Position numbers and translations under genes: made by a program
NCBI GenBank assembly: GCA_021646415.1
Contig: SOEU01000012.1
Coordinates: 47,493-111,492, forward strand
Length of the DNA: 64,000 nucleotides
Direction: 5' to 3'
DNA from: Candidatus Brocadia sp.
GTDB taxonomy: Bacteria > Planctomycetota > Brocadiia > Brocadiales > Brocadiaceae
The notes under the pieces: model-generated
The model's database searches: none
Seen by the model: the letters and a program-made list of their open reading frames with translations, nothing else
Told to the model about the DNA's origin: nothing
Shown: positions 47,938-57,607 of the stretch, in pieces
Position numbering within the stretch: position 1 is the stretch's first letter
Layout: each line of letters opens with the position of its first letter

Positions 47938-50829
47938 GTGTACTCAAGAATTGAAGTATTTTTTAAAAACGAATTCCCCGACCCTTTGGGAAACAATATA
48001 CGGTCAGAGATCGAGGCATTTGGTTTCCAGGGTGTTACAAACGTCAGGGTCCGCCAGGTTTATATCATCTTTGGGAATGTAAGGAAAAACGACCTGGACA
48101 CTATTGCAAAAAAACTCCTGGTGGACACCATTACGCAAGATTATCAGATTTCGGACTTCGTTGTGAGCGCTCAGTCGAACGATTTCGGATCTCGGATTGG
48201 GGATTTGGGACATCATATTCTTGAAATTAGCCGTAAGCCCGGCGTCATGGACCCTATCGAGCAATCGGTTTTGAAGGCACTTCGTGATATAGGAATAAGC
48301 ATAGATGGTGTTAAAACCGCCCAAAAGTATCTAATCGATGGAAATATATCAAAGGAAGCAATCCGCAGCATAGCAACTAAAGTCCTTGCAAACACAAAGA
48401 TAGAAGATGTCTTTATTTACCCCAAAACACCCAATTACGATCATGGCAATATTCAGTATTCCTTTAAAAAACAAACCATACCTCTATTACATGCAGACAA
48501 TAAACAATTGGAAGAGATAAGTATCCGTGGTCAGTTATCCTTAAATTTACCAGAGATGCAATCTATCCAGCGATATTATCAGTCCATGAACCGGGAACCT
48601 ACCGACATTGAACTCGAGACAATTGCCCAGACATGGTCTGAACACTGCGTCCATAAAACCTTCAAAGGTATCATAGATTTCGATGGAAATAAAATCGATA
48701 ATCTCCTGCAAAACACCATCATGAAGGCCACAAAAGAACTGAATAAACCCTGGTGTGTCTCTGTATTTAAAGACAATGCGGGCATTATTCAGTTTGATGA
48801 CTATTACAATGTTTGTTTTAAGGTAGAAACCCATAACCATCCGTCCGCTATTGAACCTTATGGGGGCGCCAACACGGGCGTTGGAGGTGTAATCAGGGAC
48901 ATTATGGGTACAGGATTGGGGGGCAAACCCATCCTTAATACGGATGTATTTTGTTTCGGTCTCCCGGATACCCCGCTGGATAAAATCCCCAAGGGCATTT
49001 TACATCCAAAAAGGATTTTCAAGGGCGTTGTTGCAGGGGTTAGAGATTATGGCAACCGCATGGGCATCCCCACTGCCAACGGCGCCATCTTCTTTGATGA
49101 GCGATATATTGGCAATCCATTAGTCTTCTGCGGAACTGTAGGTCTTATACCCAAAAACAAGTGTCAAAAAGAGGCCCATCCCAATGACCTCATCGTTGTT
49201 GCCGGTGGCAGGACGGGACGCGACGGCATCCACGGTGCCACATTCTCCTCAGCAGAATTACATGAACAATCTGAACAGATGTCCGGAGGCGCTGTGCAAA
49301 TCGGCAATGCCATAACGGAAAAGGCGTTGTTGGACGTGCTTTTACAGGCCCGTGACAAAGGACTGTACAATTGCATCACCGATTGTGGTGCGGGTGGCCT
49401 GTCCTCTGCTATTGGGGAAATGGGTCAAGACCTGGGAGCCTTGGTAAATTTGGAAAAGGTACCTCTGAAATACGAAGAGCTCTCCTACACCGAAATCTGG
49501 ATCTCCGAGGCGCAGGAACGTATGATACTCGCCGTCCCACCAGAAAAAGAAAACGACATCCTTGACCTATTTAAGGCTGAAAACGTTGAGGCAACGGTCG
49601 TAGGAAGATTCGCCAATGATAAAATATTGCGCCTGTTTTACCATTCTAATCTGGTTGGCGAAATAAAAATGGATTTCCTCCACAAAGGTATACCAAGATT
49701 AGAACGCAAGGCTACGTGGCATAGACCTGTCTTTGAGGAACCTGCACTACCCGAAAAAGAAGATTTTGGAACCGATTTAAAAAAGATACTTTCTGCATGG
49801 AATGTCTGCAGTAAAGAATGGGTCATACGCCAATACGACCATGAGGTACAGGGCGGAAGTGTACTAAAACCCCTTCAAGGTATACAGAATGATGGGCCAG
49901 GTGACGCCTGTATTGTTACCCCGGTGCTGGGGTCTAAGAAAGGTATCATCGTATCCAATGGGATGAACCCCCGATACGGCGACATAGACCCCTATCACAT
50001 GGCCGCCTCCGCTATTGATGAGGCGTTGCGGCAGATCATAGCCGTTGGTGGGAGTTTAGAACAGGTTGCACTTTTAGATAACTTCTGCTGGGGCAACACC
50101 AACAAACCAGACCGACTCGGCAGCCTTGTGAGGGCGGCACAGGCCTGCTACGACATTGCTGTCGCATACGGAACCCCATTCATCTCCGGGAAAGACAGCC
50201 TGAATAACGAATTCGTTACTGATAAGGAAACGATTGTAATACCCCCGACCTTACTCATCTCTGCTGTTTCGGTGATGGAGGACGTGCGGAATGCCGTATC
50301 CATGGATGCCAAAGAACCCGGCAACCTGGTCTATATTGTAGGTCTCACCCGACCAGAATTGGGTGGTTCACACTATTATCATATACATGGATACAAAGGG
50401 AACAATGTCCCAAAGGTAGATGCCGTCTTAGGGAAAAATGTGATGAATGCCCTATCACAAGCAATAAAATGCAGGATTGTAAAGTCGTGTCATGACTGCT
50501 CAGAAGGCGGTCTTGCCGTTGCTACCGCAGAAATGGCATTCTCAGGAGGATACGGCATGACACTCAACCTATCTGCAGTGGCTACAGAAGGGACTATTCA
50601 CAGAAACGACACCATTCTCTTTTCTGAATCAAACAGCCGTTTTATTGTTGAAGTACGACCTGAGCATCAGAAACAATTTGAAACACTCGTAAAAGATATT
50701 CCATGGGGACTATTGGGAAAAATCACATCTGAACCGATCATCAAAATCACCGGTCTAAACAAAAAACTCGTTATCCACGAAAACATTTACGATCTCAAAG
50801 AAGCGTGGCAAGTACCGCTCAGATGGTAA
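47938..50829 (+). CDS. purL: Phosphoribosylformylglycinamidine synthase, PurS-PurL fusion
   Basis: A 963-residue FGAM synthetase starting with GTG. Residues 1-72 are a PurS-like module (IEVFFKNEFPDPLGNNIRSEIEAFG...). A linker and a second PurS-like unit (about 95-165, ISRKPGVMDPIEQSVLKALRDIGI) follow, then the PurL ATPase core with TWSEHCVHKTFKG, FKVETHNHPSAIEPYGGANTGVGGVIRDIMG (in parts), GGRTGRDGIHGATFSS and CHDCSEGGLAVATAEMAF. The glutaminase PurQ is absent and must be separate. The enzyme makes FGAM in purine synthesis. The linker coincides with a dispersed repeat (see findings). Confidence 0.95.
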   Translation: MYSRIEVFFKNEFPDPLGNNIRSEIEAFGFQGVTNVRVRQVYIIFGNVRKNDLDTIAKKLLVDTITQDYQISDFVVSAQSNDFGSRIGDLGHHILEISRKPGVMDPIEQSVLKALRDIGISIDGVKTAQKYLIDGNISKEAIRSIATKVLANTKIEDVFIYPKTPNYDHGNIQYSFKKQTIPLLHADNKQLEEISIRGQLSLNLPEMQSIQRYYQSMNREPTDIELETIAQTWSEHCVHKTFKGIIDFDGNKIDNLLQNTIMKATKELNKPWCVSVFKDNAGIIQFDDYYNVCFKVETHNHPSAIEPYGGANTGVGGVIRDIMGTGLGGKPILNTDVFCFGLPDTPLDKIPKGILHPKRIFKGVVAGVRDYGNRMGIPTANGAIFFDERYIGNPLVFCGTVGLIPKNKCQKEAHPNDLIVVAGGRTGRDGIHGATFSSAELHEQSEQMSGGAVQIGNAITEKALLDVLLQARDKGLYNCITDCGAGGLSSAIGEMGQDLGALVNLEKVPLKYEELSYTEIWISEAQERMILAVPPEKENDILDLFKAENVEATVVGRFANDKILRLFYHSNLVGEIKMDFLHKGIPRLERKATWHRPVFEEPALPEKEDFGTDLKKILSAWNVCSKEWVIRQYDHEVQGGSVLKPLQGIQNDGPGDACIVTPVLGSKKGIIVSNGMNPRYGDIDPYHMAASAIDEALRQIIAVGGSLEQVALLDNFCWGNTNKPDRLGSLVRAAQACYDIAVAYGTPFISGKDSLNNEFVTDKETIVIPPTLLISAVSVMEDVRNAVSMDAKEPGNLVYIVGLTRPELGGSHYYHIHGYKGNNVPKVDAVLGKNVMNALSQAIKCRIVKSCHDCSEGGLAVATAEMAFSGGYGMTLNLSAVATEGTIHRNDTILFSESNSRFIVEVRPEHQKQFETLVKDIPWGLLGKITSEPIIKITGLNKKLVIHENIYDLKEAWQVPLRW

Positions 50830-50867
50830 AATGTAGTGAACGTTTTAAATAAGTTGACATGTAATAG

Positions 50868-50936
50868 TCATTGCGAGCGACAGCGAAGCAATCCCACCCT
50901 TAAGATTGCTTCGGGCTAACGCCCTCGCAATCACAA
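50868..50936. repeat. REP-like palindrome (GTCATTGCGAGC type)
   Basis: GTCATTGCGAGCGACAGCG..AAGCAATC and GATTGCTTCG..CCTCGCAATCAC are inverted copies. This palindrome family is widespread in the intergenic DNA of diverse bacteria. Placed about 40 bp after purL, it may also end its transcript. Confidence 0.75.
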
Positions 50937-50997
50937 CTTTCCTTTTGCTTTTACTATAGTTAATTTCCGTTTGAAAATTGTCTTTAAATAAACCACC

Positions 50998-51094
50998 ACT
51001 GCTTGTTCCCGAACTCCTGTTTGGGAACACACTTTTAGAGAAACTGAGTTTCTCGTCCATTACACTCCCAAACAGAAGTTTGGGAGCAAGCAGT
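50998..51094. repeat. Nested inverted repeat (TTCCCAAACTCCTGTTTGGGAA type)
   Basis: The arms 50998-51028 and 51064-51094 are inverse copies at about 80% identity. Each arm itself contains the hairpin AACT.CTGTTTGGGA. The loop contains a further hairpin GAGAAACTGAGTTTCTC. It is a non-coding dispersed repeat, perhaps a MITE. Confidence 0.65.
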
Positions 51095-51306
51095 TGAAAG
51101 ATATCTTTCAAAAAGCTAAATTGTTACCCAGTTCTTATATTCACTGAATCCGGTCTTGAAGGACTGACTTCGTCGTGAGCACTCAGTCGAACGATTAACC
51201 ATAAGCAAATCCACCCTATTACCCACAAAATACACGAAAAATCACGAAATTCAATACCAAAGAATGGAAGGGTTGTAAATATATTTATATGTGCTATACT
51301 AACTTC

Positions 51307-51675
51307 ATGAAAAACGGGAAAATTAAAAAGTATACAAATTTAAACGAAAAATACTTACGTGACGCTGAAATACTCCTGCGTAAGGGCAATCTGTCACAGG
51401 CATCTGAAAAACTCTGGGGTGCAACGGTCACGATCGTTAAAGCAATTGCCGCACAACGCAGGAAAACGCTGAAAACCTATGAGGGTATGAAGTTCTTCAT
51501 GGCAGAGATTGCACGAGAGATCAAAGACGAAGGCGTCAATAGCATATCACTCATAGCGGAAGGGCTACATCAAAACTTCTATGAAAACGCAGAACACCCA
51601 GATTCTGTCAAAAAAGGTGCAAAGACGATAAAACAATTTGTCACACTGATGCGCAACCGGTTTGGCCTTAACTAA
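51307..51675 (+). CDS. PaREP1/HEPN-like small protein
   Basis: A 122-residue all-helical protein starting MKNGKIKKYTNLNEKYL; an ATG six codons upstream is also in frame. The pattern YLRDAEILLRKGNLSQASEKLWGATVTIVKAIA (in parts) followed by LHQNFYENAEHP...FVTLMRNRFGLN resembles the PaREP1/HEPN-like families. HEPN proteins are frequently RNases in toxin-antitoxin or defence settings, but the catalytic RX4-6H motif is not clear. No partner nucleotidyltransferase is visible. Confidence 0.55.
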   Translation: MKNGKIKKYTNLNEKYLRDAEILLRKGNLSQASEKLWGATVTIVKAIAAQRRKTLKTYEGMKFFMAEIAREIKDEGVNSISLIAEGLHQNFYENAEHPDSVKKGAKTIKQFVTLMRNRFGLN

Positions 51676-52264
51676 TCCACCTAAAATTTATTGAAGAGTT
51701 CAATTTAAGGAAACTATGCCGAATATAAGACAGTGGGTAGAAGGAAACGCCGGGACAGGATTTATCCTGCTGCCATTGGAGTTACACAAGGTACCGGCTT
51801 ATGCCTGAAATATCTTCCATGTCAAGCAGAGATTTGACGCGATTGCCGGAAAAAGGCAATTGAAATTTACCGATGAAAAACTCGGAAAACTCCTTGCTAG
51901 GTAAGCTTGAAAACTATAAAAGGATTCTGATAATTGATAAATGAAGGTTTGATCCTTACCACCCCCAACGCAAGAAAACCCTTGCAATCATCTTTTTTTT
52001 CATATTGAATTTTTTGGAGAAGATGTTTTTAAAATTGATCCATCTTCAGATACACCTAAAAATGACTGCAACATCAAAAAACAAGTCTTGCCCCCCGCAG
52101 CCTATACCAAAAAACACTTCAACACAAATATTCCCCTCTTGTGAGGAATAAAAGATAATATCTGAATATTGAGGAGTTAGTTCTTCAGTCACATATTTTT
52201 CCTCCAAACAGGTGGAATTGAACATCTATGCCCTTCCAGTTCCTCAATGGTGTACCGTTCTATT
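51676..52264. other. Gene-poor interval with a possible broken small gene
   Basis: An ATG at 51717 opens MPNIRQWVEGNAGTGFILLP and stops after 30 codons; the same frame continues after the stop with FHVKQRFDAIAGKRQLKFTD. It looks like a small gene with a nonsense mutation, family not recognised. The remainder to 52264 contains no supported feature. Confidence 0.35.
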
Positions 52265-54107
52265 TTACTTTTTGTGATTTTGCCAAGGAATAGAGTTTAT
52301 CATAAGGCGAAGGCATAACCACCATAAGTAAATTGCATAAACAGACTCCGCCCTATCGGCTTCCAGTAATCCGTGTGCCATTTCATTTCGTAGATTCGGA
52401 CCAACAGCATCCGACAATAATGCCTTAAATTCAAAAATTAAATTCTTATCCATGACTTTTTCAATATCAGGATTATCCAGTAAAGCGCTCAGTCCATTTT
52501 CTGTCTCTATACCATTTGAATCCAGAGTCGTCGTTTTGAGTCCGCTTTGCTTCATAATCATTCTGACAAGATGTTCTAATTGAGGAATGAGTATATGCGT
52601 GGACACAACGAAATCACGCTCAAATCCAAAGAAAAGACCTTTTGCCCATAACACTTCACGACCAGGAGGAATTACGTGAGAGCTGCGGCATAATGAAAGC
52701 AGAGTTACTTCTATCAACCTATGTTCTGCATTGACTACTTGCAATGCAGGTAAGATATGCGCTTGAATAACCAATCCGATATCCGATTGATAATGCTGAA
52801 GCATTTCTTGCCAGATAGGCTGCTGCGTTTCTGGACTATCCGTATTATCAAAGCTAAATCCAGGTGACTTTGCAGCAACTCTCCCCTCTCGTGTTATATG
52901 TGTTGATGTACAAAGCCGGCATAAAATAGAGTGTTGCATGCCTTTCTTAGCACTCTCGCGAATTTGATCAACGTTCGCTCCCGGATATATGTTTGCGAAT
53001 GCCAACAACACATCCGGGAAGTTGCGTCCCGCGACATAGTTTCGGCTTGCTTCAACAGACTGGCTAATATCAAGTCTAGGCGTTTCAATTCGTCTCATTT
53101 CACCTAATGCAAGTTTATTCGCTTGATTCATCTTTTTGTGGAGATTTTCGATACGCTCATCAACTTTGTATGCAGCTCTTTCTTTTTTTGGTATTTTCCT
53201 GAGGATCTGAATTGCACGCTCAAAAAAAATTACCCGCAACCATATTGCTCGGGTTATCACCTGAAGCTCTTTGCTCGGCCTCCGAAACCCATATTTCAGC
53301 CATGTTGACATACAGGTAATGAACCTCTGTCTCTTTATTGATTCTTTTATACCACCTTATCGCACCTTCAAAATATTCCATCGAACAATGCCAGTCCCGG
53401 GCATCTTTGGCGTTTTGAGCAAAGATACTTAGTTTAGCGGCAACATCATTTGACCTGCCTTCCTCCAAATAGGCTATCTCAAGCAGGTCGGCCAACCAGA
53501 GAGCATGAGATTGACCGCTGAAGTCGGCCGCTTGAAATTCGGAGAAAATGGAATCTTGGATGTTTTGAAGTCGGTTACCGGTACCGTGCTTCAACATCAG
53601 TGCCAGCCTTGTTGCCCTACGCCATGCCTCTTTTCCATCTTTTAGAAGGTTTTCTACATCAAGTGGAAATTGTATATACGAATCAATTGCACTTAAGGCA
53701 TATTGTACTTTGCGCGGTTTCCCCACAAGCCAAAGTATGTCAGCAATGCGAGCTTTTAAATGGTAATCCTCAATTTCAGGCAAAATGCCTTCGAAGAAAA
53801 AAAGGTCAGTGTTAGTAAAATCTGCGGGGACTGCAGAACGCTTTCCATGTATAACCATAAAAGGCTGAAACGGTTCATTAAAGCTTTCAGGGTTCAACAT
53901 CATTGAACATGCATCAGCAAGAAGCCACAAAACTTTTCCCTTCGCTGAGTTACCATCTTCCATAGCGTGGCGTGCAGCTTTCGAAAATGAGTCCCAATAA
54001 CTGGAATAGCCATGCTCACCTGCATTCTCAATTGCTTCACGCCAATTAGAACTTCGAAAATCATCAACTGTAATAATCAAATCATTTGGGTAACGTTCGG
54101 TACTCAT
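52265..54107 (-). pseudogene. DUF4209-type protein gene interrupted by one frameshift
   Basis: Two overlapping frames make one protein. The first (54107 down to 53220, MSTERYPNDLIITVDDF...SNMVAGNFF) and the second (ERAIQILRKIPKKERAAYKV..., ending 52265) join perfectly if one T is removed from a run of eight (GGTAATTTTTTTTGAG, minus strand, near 53222). The joined product is about 613 residues: a helical N-terminal part and a C-terminal DUF4209-like domain with VVSTHILIPQLEHLVRMIM and NEMAHGLLEADRAES, the RN.xxHG-type HEPN-like ending. Its role is unknown; related proteins occur in defence islands. The homopolymer makes sequencing error, slippage or a true mutation equally possible. Confidence 0.7.
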
Positions 54108-54332
54108 ACTTTCACACTCACTTCTCTACTCATCAACAAGGAATATTCATAGAAAAGACCTTTTATAATTTCTTATTAAAAGTTTAAGTAGAAATCAAAA
54201 AGAAAATGGCGATAAAGGGTCTTGCCGTTTACCTCTTTCAAAATGCTTTGCTGCACGAACAGATTAACCAGTCCATTAGCTGCTTTTGTGCTCTGTCTGC
54301 ATATTTCCTCTGCCTCCGATCCGGCTTGAGGA

Positions 54333-54364
54333 AAGTGCAGGGTCAGGAAAGTGCAGGGTCAAGA
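54333..54364. repeat. Short tandem duplication
   Basis: GGAAAGTGCAGGGTCA occurs twice head to tail. It lies in a 440-bp stretch (54108-54550) without any recognised gene. Confidence 0.7.
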
Positions 54365-54550
54365 CCTTCATATTTTAATTGCCAAATATGTCCGAATTAG
54401 GAAGGTCTGATCCTTACTGACCTTTAAGAATTGAACCCATCATTTCACCGCACGGCGCAGATGGTTCAAAGTTGAGCATAAAAGATAAGGGCGAATACTC
54501 AGACTCGCCCTTTAAACTGAAGTTAATGCTTGTTCAACTTCTACAGGAAG

Positions 54551-54736
54551 TTAGATCAATATAAAATGACTGCGATGATAAAGATAGTCTTCCCCACTTT
54601 CATCAATTACCCGAAAAAAGTCATCCTTCTCTGCCCTTTCATCAGGGATGACTTCATAAATCTTGCGTATGATGAGAGATGCTTCGTAATCTGTGTTATC
54701 AATACAAATAGCAAAACGTTTTTTGGCAGTGTTCAT
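54551..54736 (-). CDS. Small conserved-looking protein, second gene of a pair
   Basis: A 61-residue protein started at ATG 54736 (MNTAKKRFAICIDNTDYEAS). The sequence then reads LIIRKIYEVIPDERAEKDDF and FRVIDESGEDYLY, an SH3-like small beta protein with an acidic centre. It follows the gene at 54742-54975 with a 5-bp gap. I recall similar two-gene pairs in cyanobacteria and other bacteria but no experimental role. A toxin-antitoxin-like arrangement is a guess. Confidence 0.65.
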   Translation of the reverse strand: MNTAKKRFAICIDNTDYEASLIIRKIYEVIPDERAEKDDFFRVIDESGEDYLYHRSHFILI

Positions 54737-54741
54737 CGTTA

Positions 54742-54975
54742 TCAATCCAAGTAATGCTTTATTTTAATATCCTTTCGACCAATACCATGAGCTTCATACC
54801 AGTGTAATTCTACTCGTCTAATGTTGCCATTGGGTAATTTAACGAGTGCAATACCCTTCAGTTTTCTCCATCGACTATATCCATAAGTCTTTTGTAAGTA
54901 GGCCAAATTACGGATACTTGAACCGATGGCAATGACTTCTATATCCTTAATTTTGCTGACGATCTCAAATTTCAC
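54742..54975 (-). CDS. Small conserved-looking basic protein, first gene of a pair
   Basis: A 77-residue protein: MKFEIVSKIKDIEVIAIGSS, IRNLAYLQKTYGYSRWRKLKG, IALVKLPNGNIRRVELHWYEAHGIGRKDIKIKHYLD (in parts). It is strongly basic (RWRKLKG), with a WYEAHGIG motif holding possible catalytic E and H, a composition seen in small RNase toxins. The downstream acidic protein begins 5 bp after its stop. No family name can be given with confidence. Confidence 0.65.
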   Translation of the reverse strand: MKFEIVSKIKDIEVIAIGSSIRNLAYLQKTYGYSRWRKLKGIALVKLPNGNIRRVELHWYEAHGIGRKDIKIKHYLD

Positions 54976-55404
54976 AGATATAATTCTGTACGTTTAGTTG
55001 AGTGAAGCAAAACCCAACAATTAAGATCATTCATGCCCCTATTTCCCCATCAAAGGTAATCTCAGTACTTGCTTCCCAACCGCTAGCATAATCGCCTTAC
55101 TCCTTTACTGTCAAATAAAACCATACATCATCTGGATAAAGACAGTCTATCTTAAGGCCAAAGGAACAATCTGAGCCTTGAATATATATCTTAATGATTC
55201 TAGCATTCTTTCAAGTTCATGTGTGAATTTCAAACCGGCAGCAACACCCTATATATGTTTGCAACTGTCACAGGCATAAAATCCGCAACTAATAAAAATA
55301 TCCTTTTCAGTAAAGGAGCACCTTATTAGGCGAACCTATCTGTTAATCCTTTGATGATTGTAAGGTATTATAGTTGAATAAATTCATACAATCAATGTGA
55401 AAAA
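54976..55404. other. Gene-poor interval with minus-strand coding remnants
   Basis: On the minus strand broken frames such as GSDCSFGLKIDCLYPDDVWF (about 55105-55180) and DYASGWEASTEITFDGEIGA (about 55035-55100) look protein-like but are split by stops and frameshifts. They probably derive from one lost gene, family unknown. No intact feature is present. Confidence 0.4.
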
Positions 55405-56075
55405 GTGAGTATACTAAAGGGAAAAAAAGGCAATCCAACGAATGACAAAGAAAGGCGCAATGCCATAATATCATCCATTTCACATAAAGAATCCCGTCTC
55501 GCTGAACTCGACAAGGAACGGAACAATGTACTTGCTGAATTGAAGTCCCTTAATGCCGAACTTTTAAAACTCGTCAATCATACCCCTGATATCACAGGCA
55601 ACGAAACCGATTCTCCCCACAAAAATATCTCTAAAATATCACGCTCTGAGGAAAAGATTGCCTTATTTAGAAGCCTTTTTCGTGGGCGTGTTGACGTCTA
55701 CCTCCGCTTATGGATAAGCAGAAAGACCAGCAAAAAAGGGTTTAGCCCGGTCTGTAATAATGAATGGGTCGATAGGGCATGTGAAAAACCCAGGGTAAAA
55801 TGTAGTGAGTGCTCTCACCGGTCTTTTGCTCCTGTGGAACAGATAGCATCGTCAGGGAACATCTTGAAGGCAAGCATACCATAGGCGTCTATCCGTTGCT
55901 TACCGATGAGACCTGCTGGTTTCTTGCAATAGATTTCGACAAGGAGTCGTGGTCTAATGACGTTACCGCCTTTATGGAGACATACAGAAGTCTAAAGATT
56001 CCAGCAGTCCTGGAAAGATCCCGTTCGGGTAAAGGTGCTCATGTATGGATATTTTTTCTGCACCTATATTGGCTT
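55405..56075 (+). pseudogene. TOTE-type conflict-system primase gene, truncated and frameshifted
   Basis: The first frame (55405-55860) has an N-terminal coiled coil (ESRLAELDKERNNVLAELKS) and SEEKIALFRSLFRGRVDVYL..CNNEWVDRACEKPRVKCSEC, the zinc-bearing start of the TOTE primase. The second frame (from about 55825) continues with IVREHLEGKHTIGVYPLLTD, ETCWFLAIDFDKESW (catalytic DFD) and AVLERSRSGKGAHVWIFF. One frameshift separates them near 55830. After WIFF the family similarity ends and the rest of the primase and the helicase are missing. Intact homologues belong to a proposed phage-conflict system. Confidence 0.7.
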
Positions 56076-56322
56076 CAAAGGCGAGCAGATTTGATCTTGA
56101 CAGGCGGTGCCTGTCATACCCCTGAAAGAGGTCTGGCATGCACCGCTAAGATGGTGAAATATTTCACTTTTCACTTCTACTTCATTCGGTTTACACGAAA
56201 AGAGTTGTAAATCTAAGGGCATGGGCGGAGATATTGCGTGTACAAGACAATTTTTAAGAAAGTCTTGATCCGGACGAGAACTCCGATTTTCGTGTGATCA
56301 CCATATTGTCTCTTATTGAACA

Positions 56323-56913
56323 TTAATGCTCAGAAGATCCTGTAATAATTTCTGCCGTTGTCGTGTAAACATAATCTTTAACAAAACCGTCACTGACAAT
56401 TGCTTCGACCCCTGCAGCATAAAATGTTATCGGGTCGGTGGCATTGCTGGGGGCTACCCATTTGAACTTCCACTGTTTCTTTTTGATGCCCTTGTAAGTA
56501 TGCTCGATATATTTTTTTTTGTCCTCTTTTTTAAGCCCGCGATAATCGTTTGGGGGAATGACCTGCGTGGTATTCCCTATTTTTTTGAAAACTCCGACCC
56601 TTTTCCCGCTGGCATCAACTGCAGTCATCTCAAACCCGTACGATATCCCCTGTGAATTGCTAAAGGATACCTGTATTTTGATTCTCTTGCCGGCGGAATA
56701 CGTGGACGGTGCAATAATTGAAAACTTTGCATTACCAGAATTGAGGCTGTAAGAATTATGACACTCGTTCATATTACAAGTACCCTTGTCACCAACTGCA
56801 CCTGTTCGATAGGCTGGAGGACCTTCAGGCCAGGCTCCTAGGGGATTTGCAAGCAAAAGATAGGTTGCCATGTTCAATATAAGGCACAAGATAGATTTTC
56901 TTAAAATTTTCAT
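56323..56913 (-). CDS. Exported Reeler-like (choice-of-anchor V) protein with a CX4CH motif
   Basis: A 196-residue protein starting MKILRKSILCLILNMATYLL (AGGTGA upstream), with a signal peptide ending near LANPLGA. The mature start PPAYRTGAVGDKGTCNMNECHNSYSLNSGNAKFSI (in parts) is the Reeler/choice-of-anchor V pattern, a beta-sandwich extracellular domain whose bacterial members carry a CXXCH-like motif here. In this protein the spacing is C-NMNE-CH, a CX4CH motif that could still bind haem c. A second half with KWKFKWVAPSNATDPITFYAAG (in parts) completes the sandwich. Last gene of the exported-protein cluster. Confidence 0.75.
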   Translation of the reverse strand: MKILRKSILCLILNMATYLLLANPLGAWPEGPPAYRTGAVGDKGTCNMNECHNSYSLNSGNAKFSIIAPSTYSAGKRIKIQVSFSNSQGISYGFEMTAVDASGKRVGVFKKIGNTTQVIPPNDYRGLKKEDKKKYIEHTYKGIKKKQWKFKWVAPSNATDPITFYAAGVEAIVSDGFVKDYVYTTTAEIITGSSEH

Positions 56914-56953
56914 GTGATCACCTGTTTTCGTAAACTTAAAATTGATCCGATCT

Positions 56954-57607
56954 TTAGTCATGATGCACAGCTTCGCGATGTATGTTCATTTTCCCGGCAA
57001 CTTTCAAAGGGTACTCTTTTTTATTCAGATAACCCGCGTCGTAGGTTTTAAGCGTAGGCTTTATTTTAAAACTTATTGTAACAAAAGACTCGGTAATGAC
57101 TGCTTGACACTTTGAGATATATGCGTTTGCAAATCTCACTATTTTACCGCTTTTTGTAACACCACCACCATTGGTTATAGAGAAACATTCATCCAAACCC
57201 AACGCATCCTGTACGGTTTTCCCATATTTGTTCAAAATCCTTTCTAAGACGTCAGCCATGCCATCTTCGCACAAATCTAACGGAAATTTTTTGCTAGTCA
57301 CACTATATTTATTTTTCCTGTAAGCATTTACCGTTGCAGTTCCCGCATTCAGGATGCTACCACACTCTGAGTCCTCAGATGCCAACTCAAATTTGAATAT
57401 CGCCTCATCAAAATTACCGTTGGTTTCGTCATGCCCCCACTGAGTAATATCCGCCACTCCTTTGACCGACCCTACTATCTCCTCATTCAACCCGGATATC
57501 GTGATAGTCCCGTCAAAATTAACCGTCTGATGGGCAAATGTTTGGCACTCGAAACCAAAAGCAACCACAAACAAAAAAACAAGAATACTCGCAAGACATT
57601 TCTTCAT
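56954..57607 (-). CDS. Exported protein of unknown function
   Basis: A 217-residue protein beginning MKKCLASILVFLFVVAFGFE, with GGAGG seven bases upstream of the ATG. The signal peptide is cleaved near QTFAHQT. The mature protein is beta-rich and has four or five cysteines (ECGS, DLCEDG, DECFS, SKCQA), likely disulfides. It starts with VNFDGTITISGLNEEIVGSV and ends KVAGKMNIHREAVHHD. No family recognised. It lies between the Reeler-like and GEVED-type genes in one minus-strand series. Confidence 0.75.
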   Translation of the reverse strand: MKKCLASILVFLFVVAFGFECQTFAHQTVNFDGTITISGLNEEIVGSVKGVADITQWGHDETNGNFDEAIFKFELASEDSECGSILNAGTATVNAYRKNKYSVTSKKFPLDLCEDGMADVLERILNKYGKTVQDALGLDECFSITNGGGVTKSGKIVRFANAYISKCQAVITESFVTISFKIKPTLKTYDAGYLNKKEYPLKVAGKMNIHREAVHHD

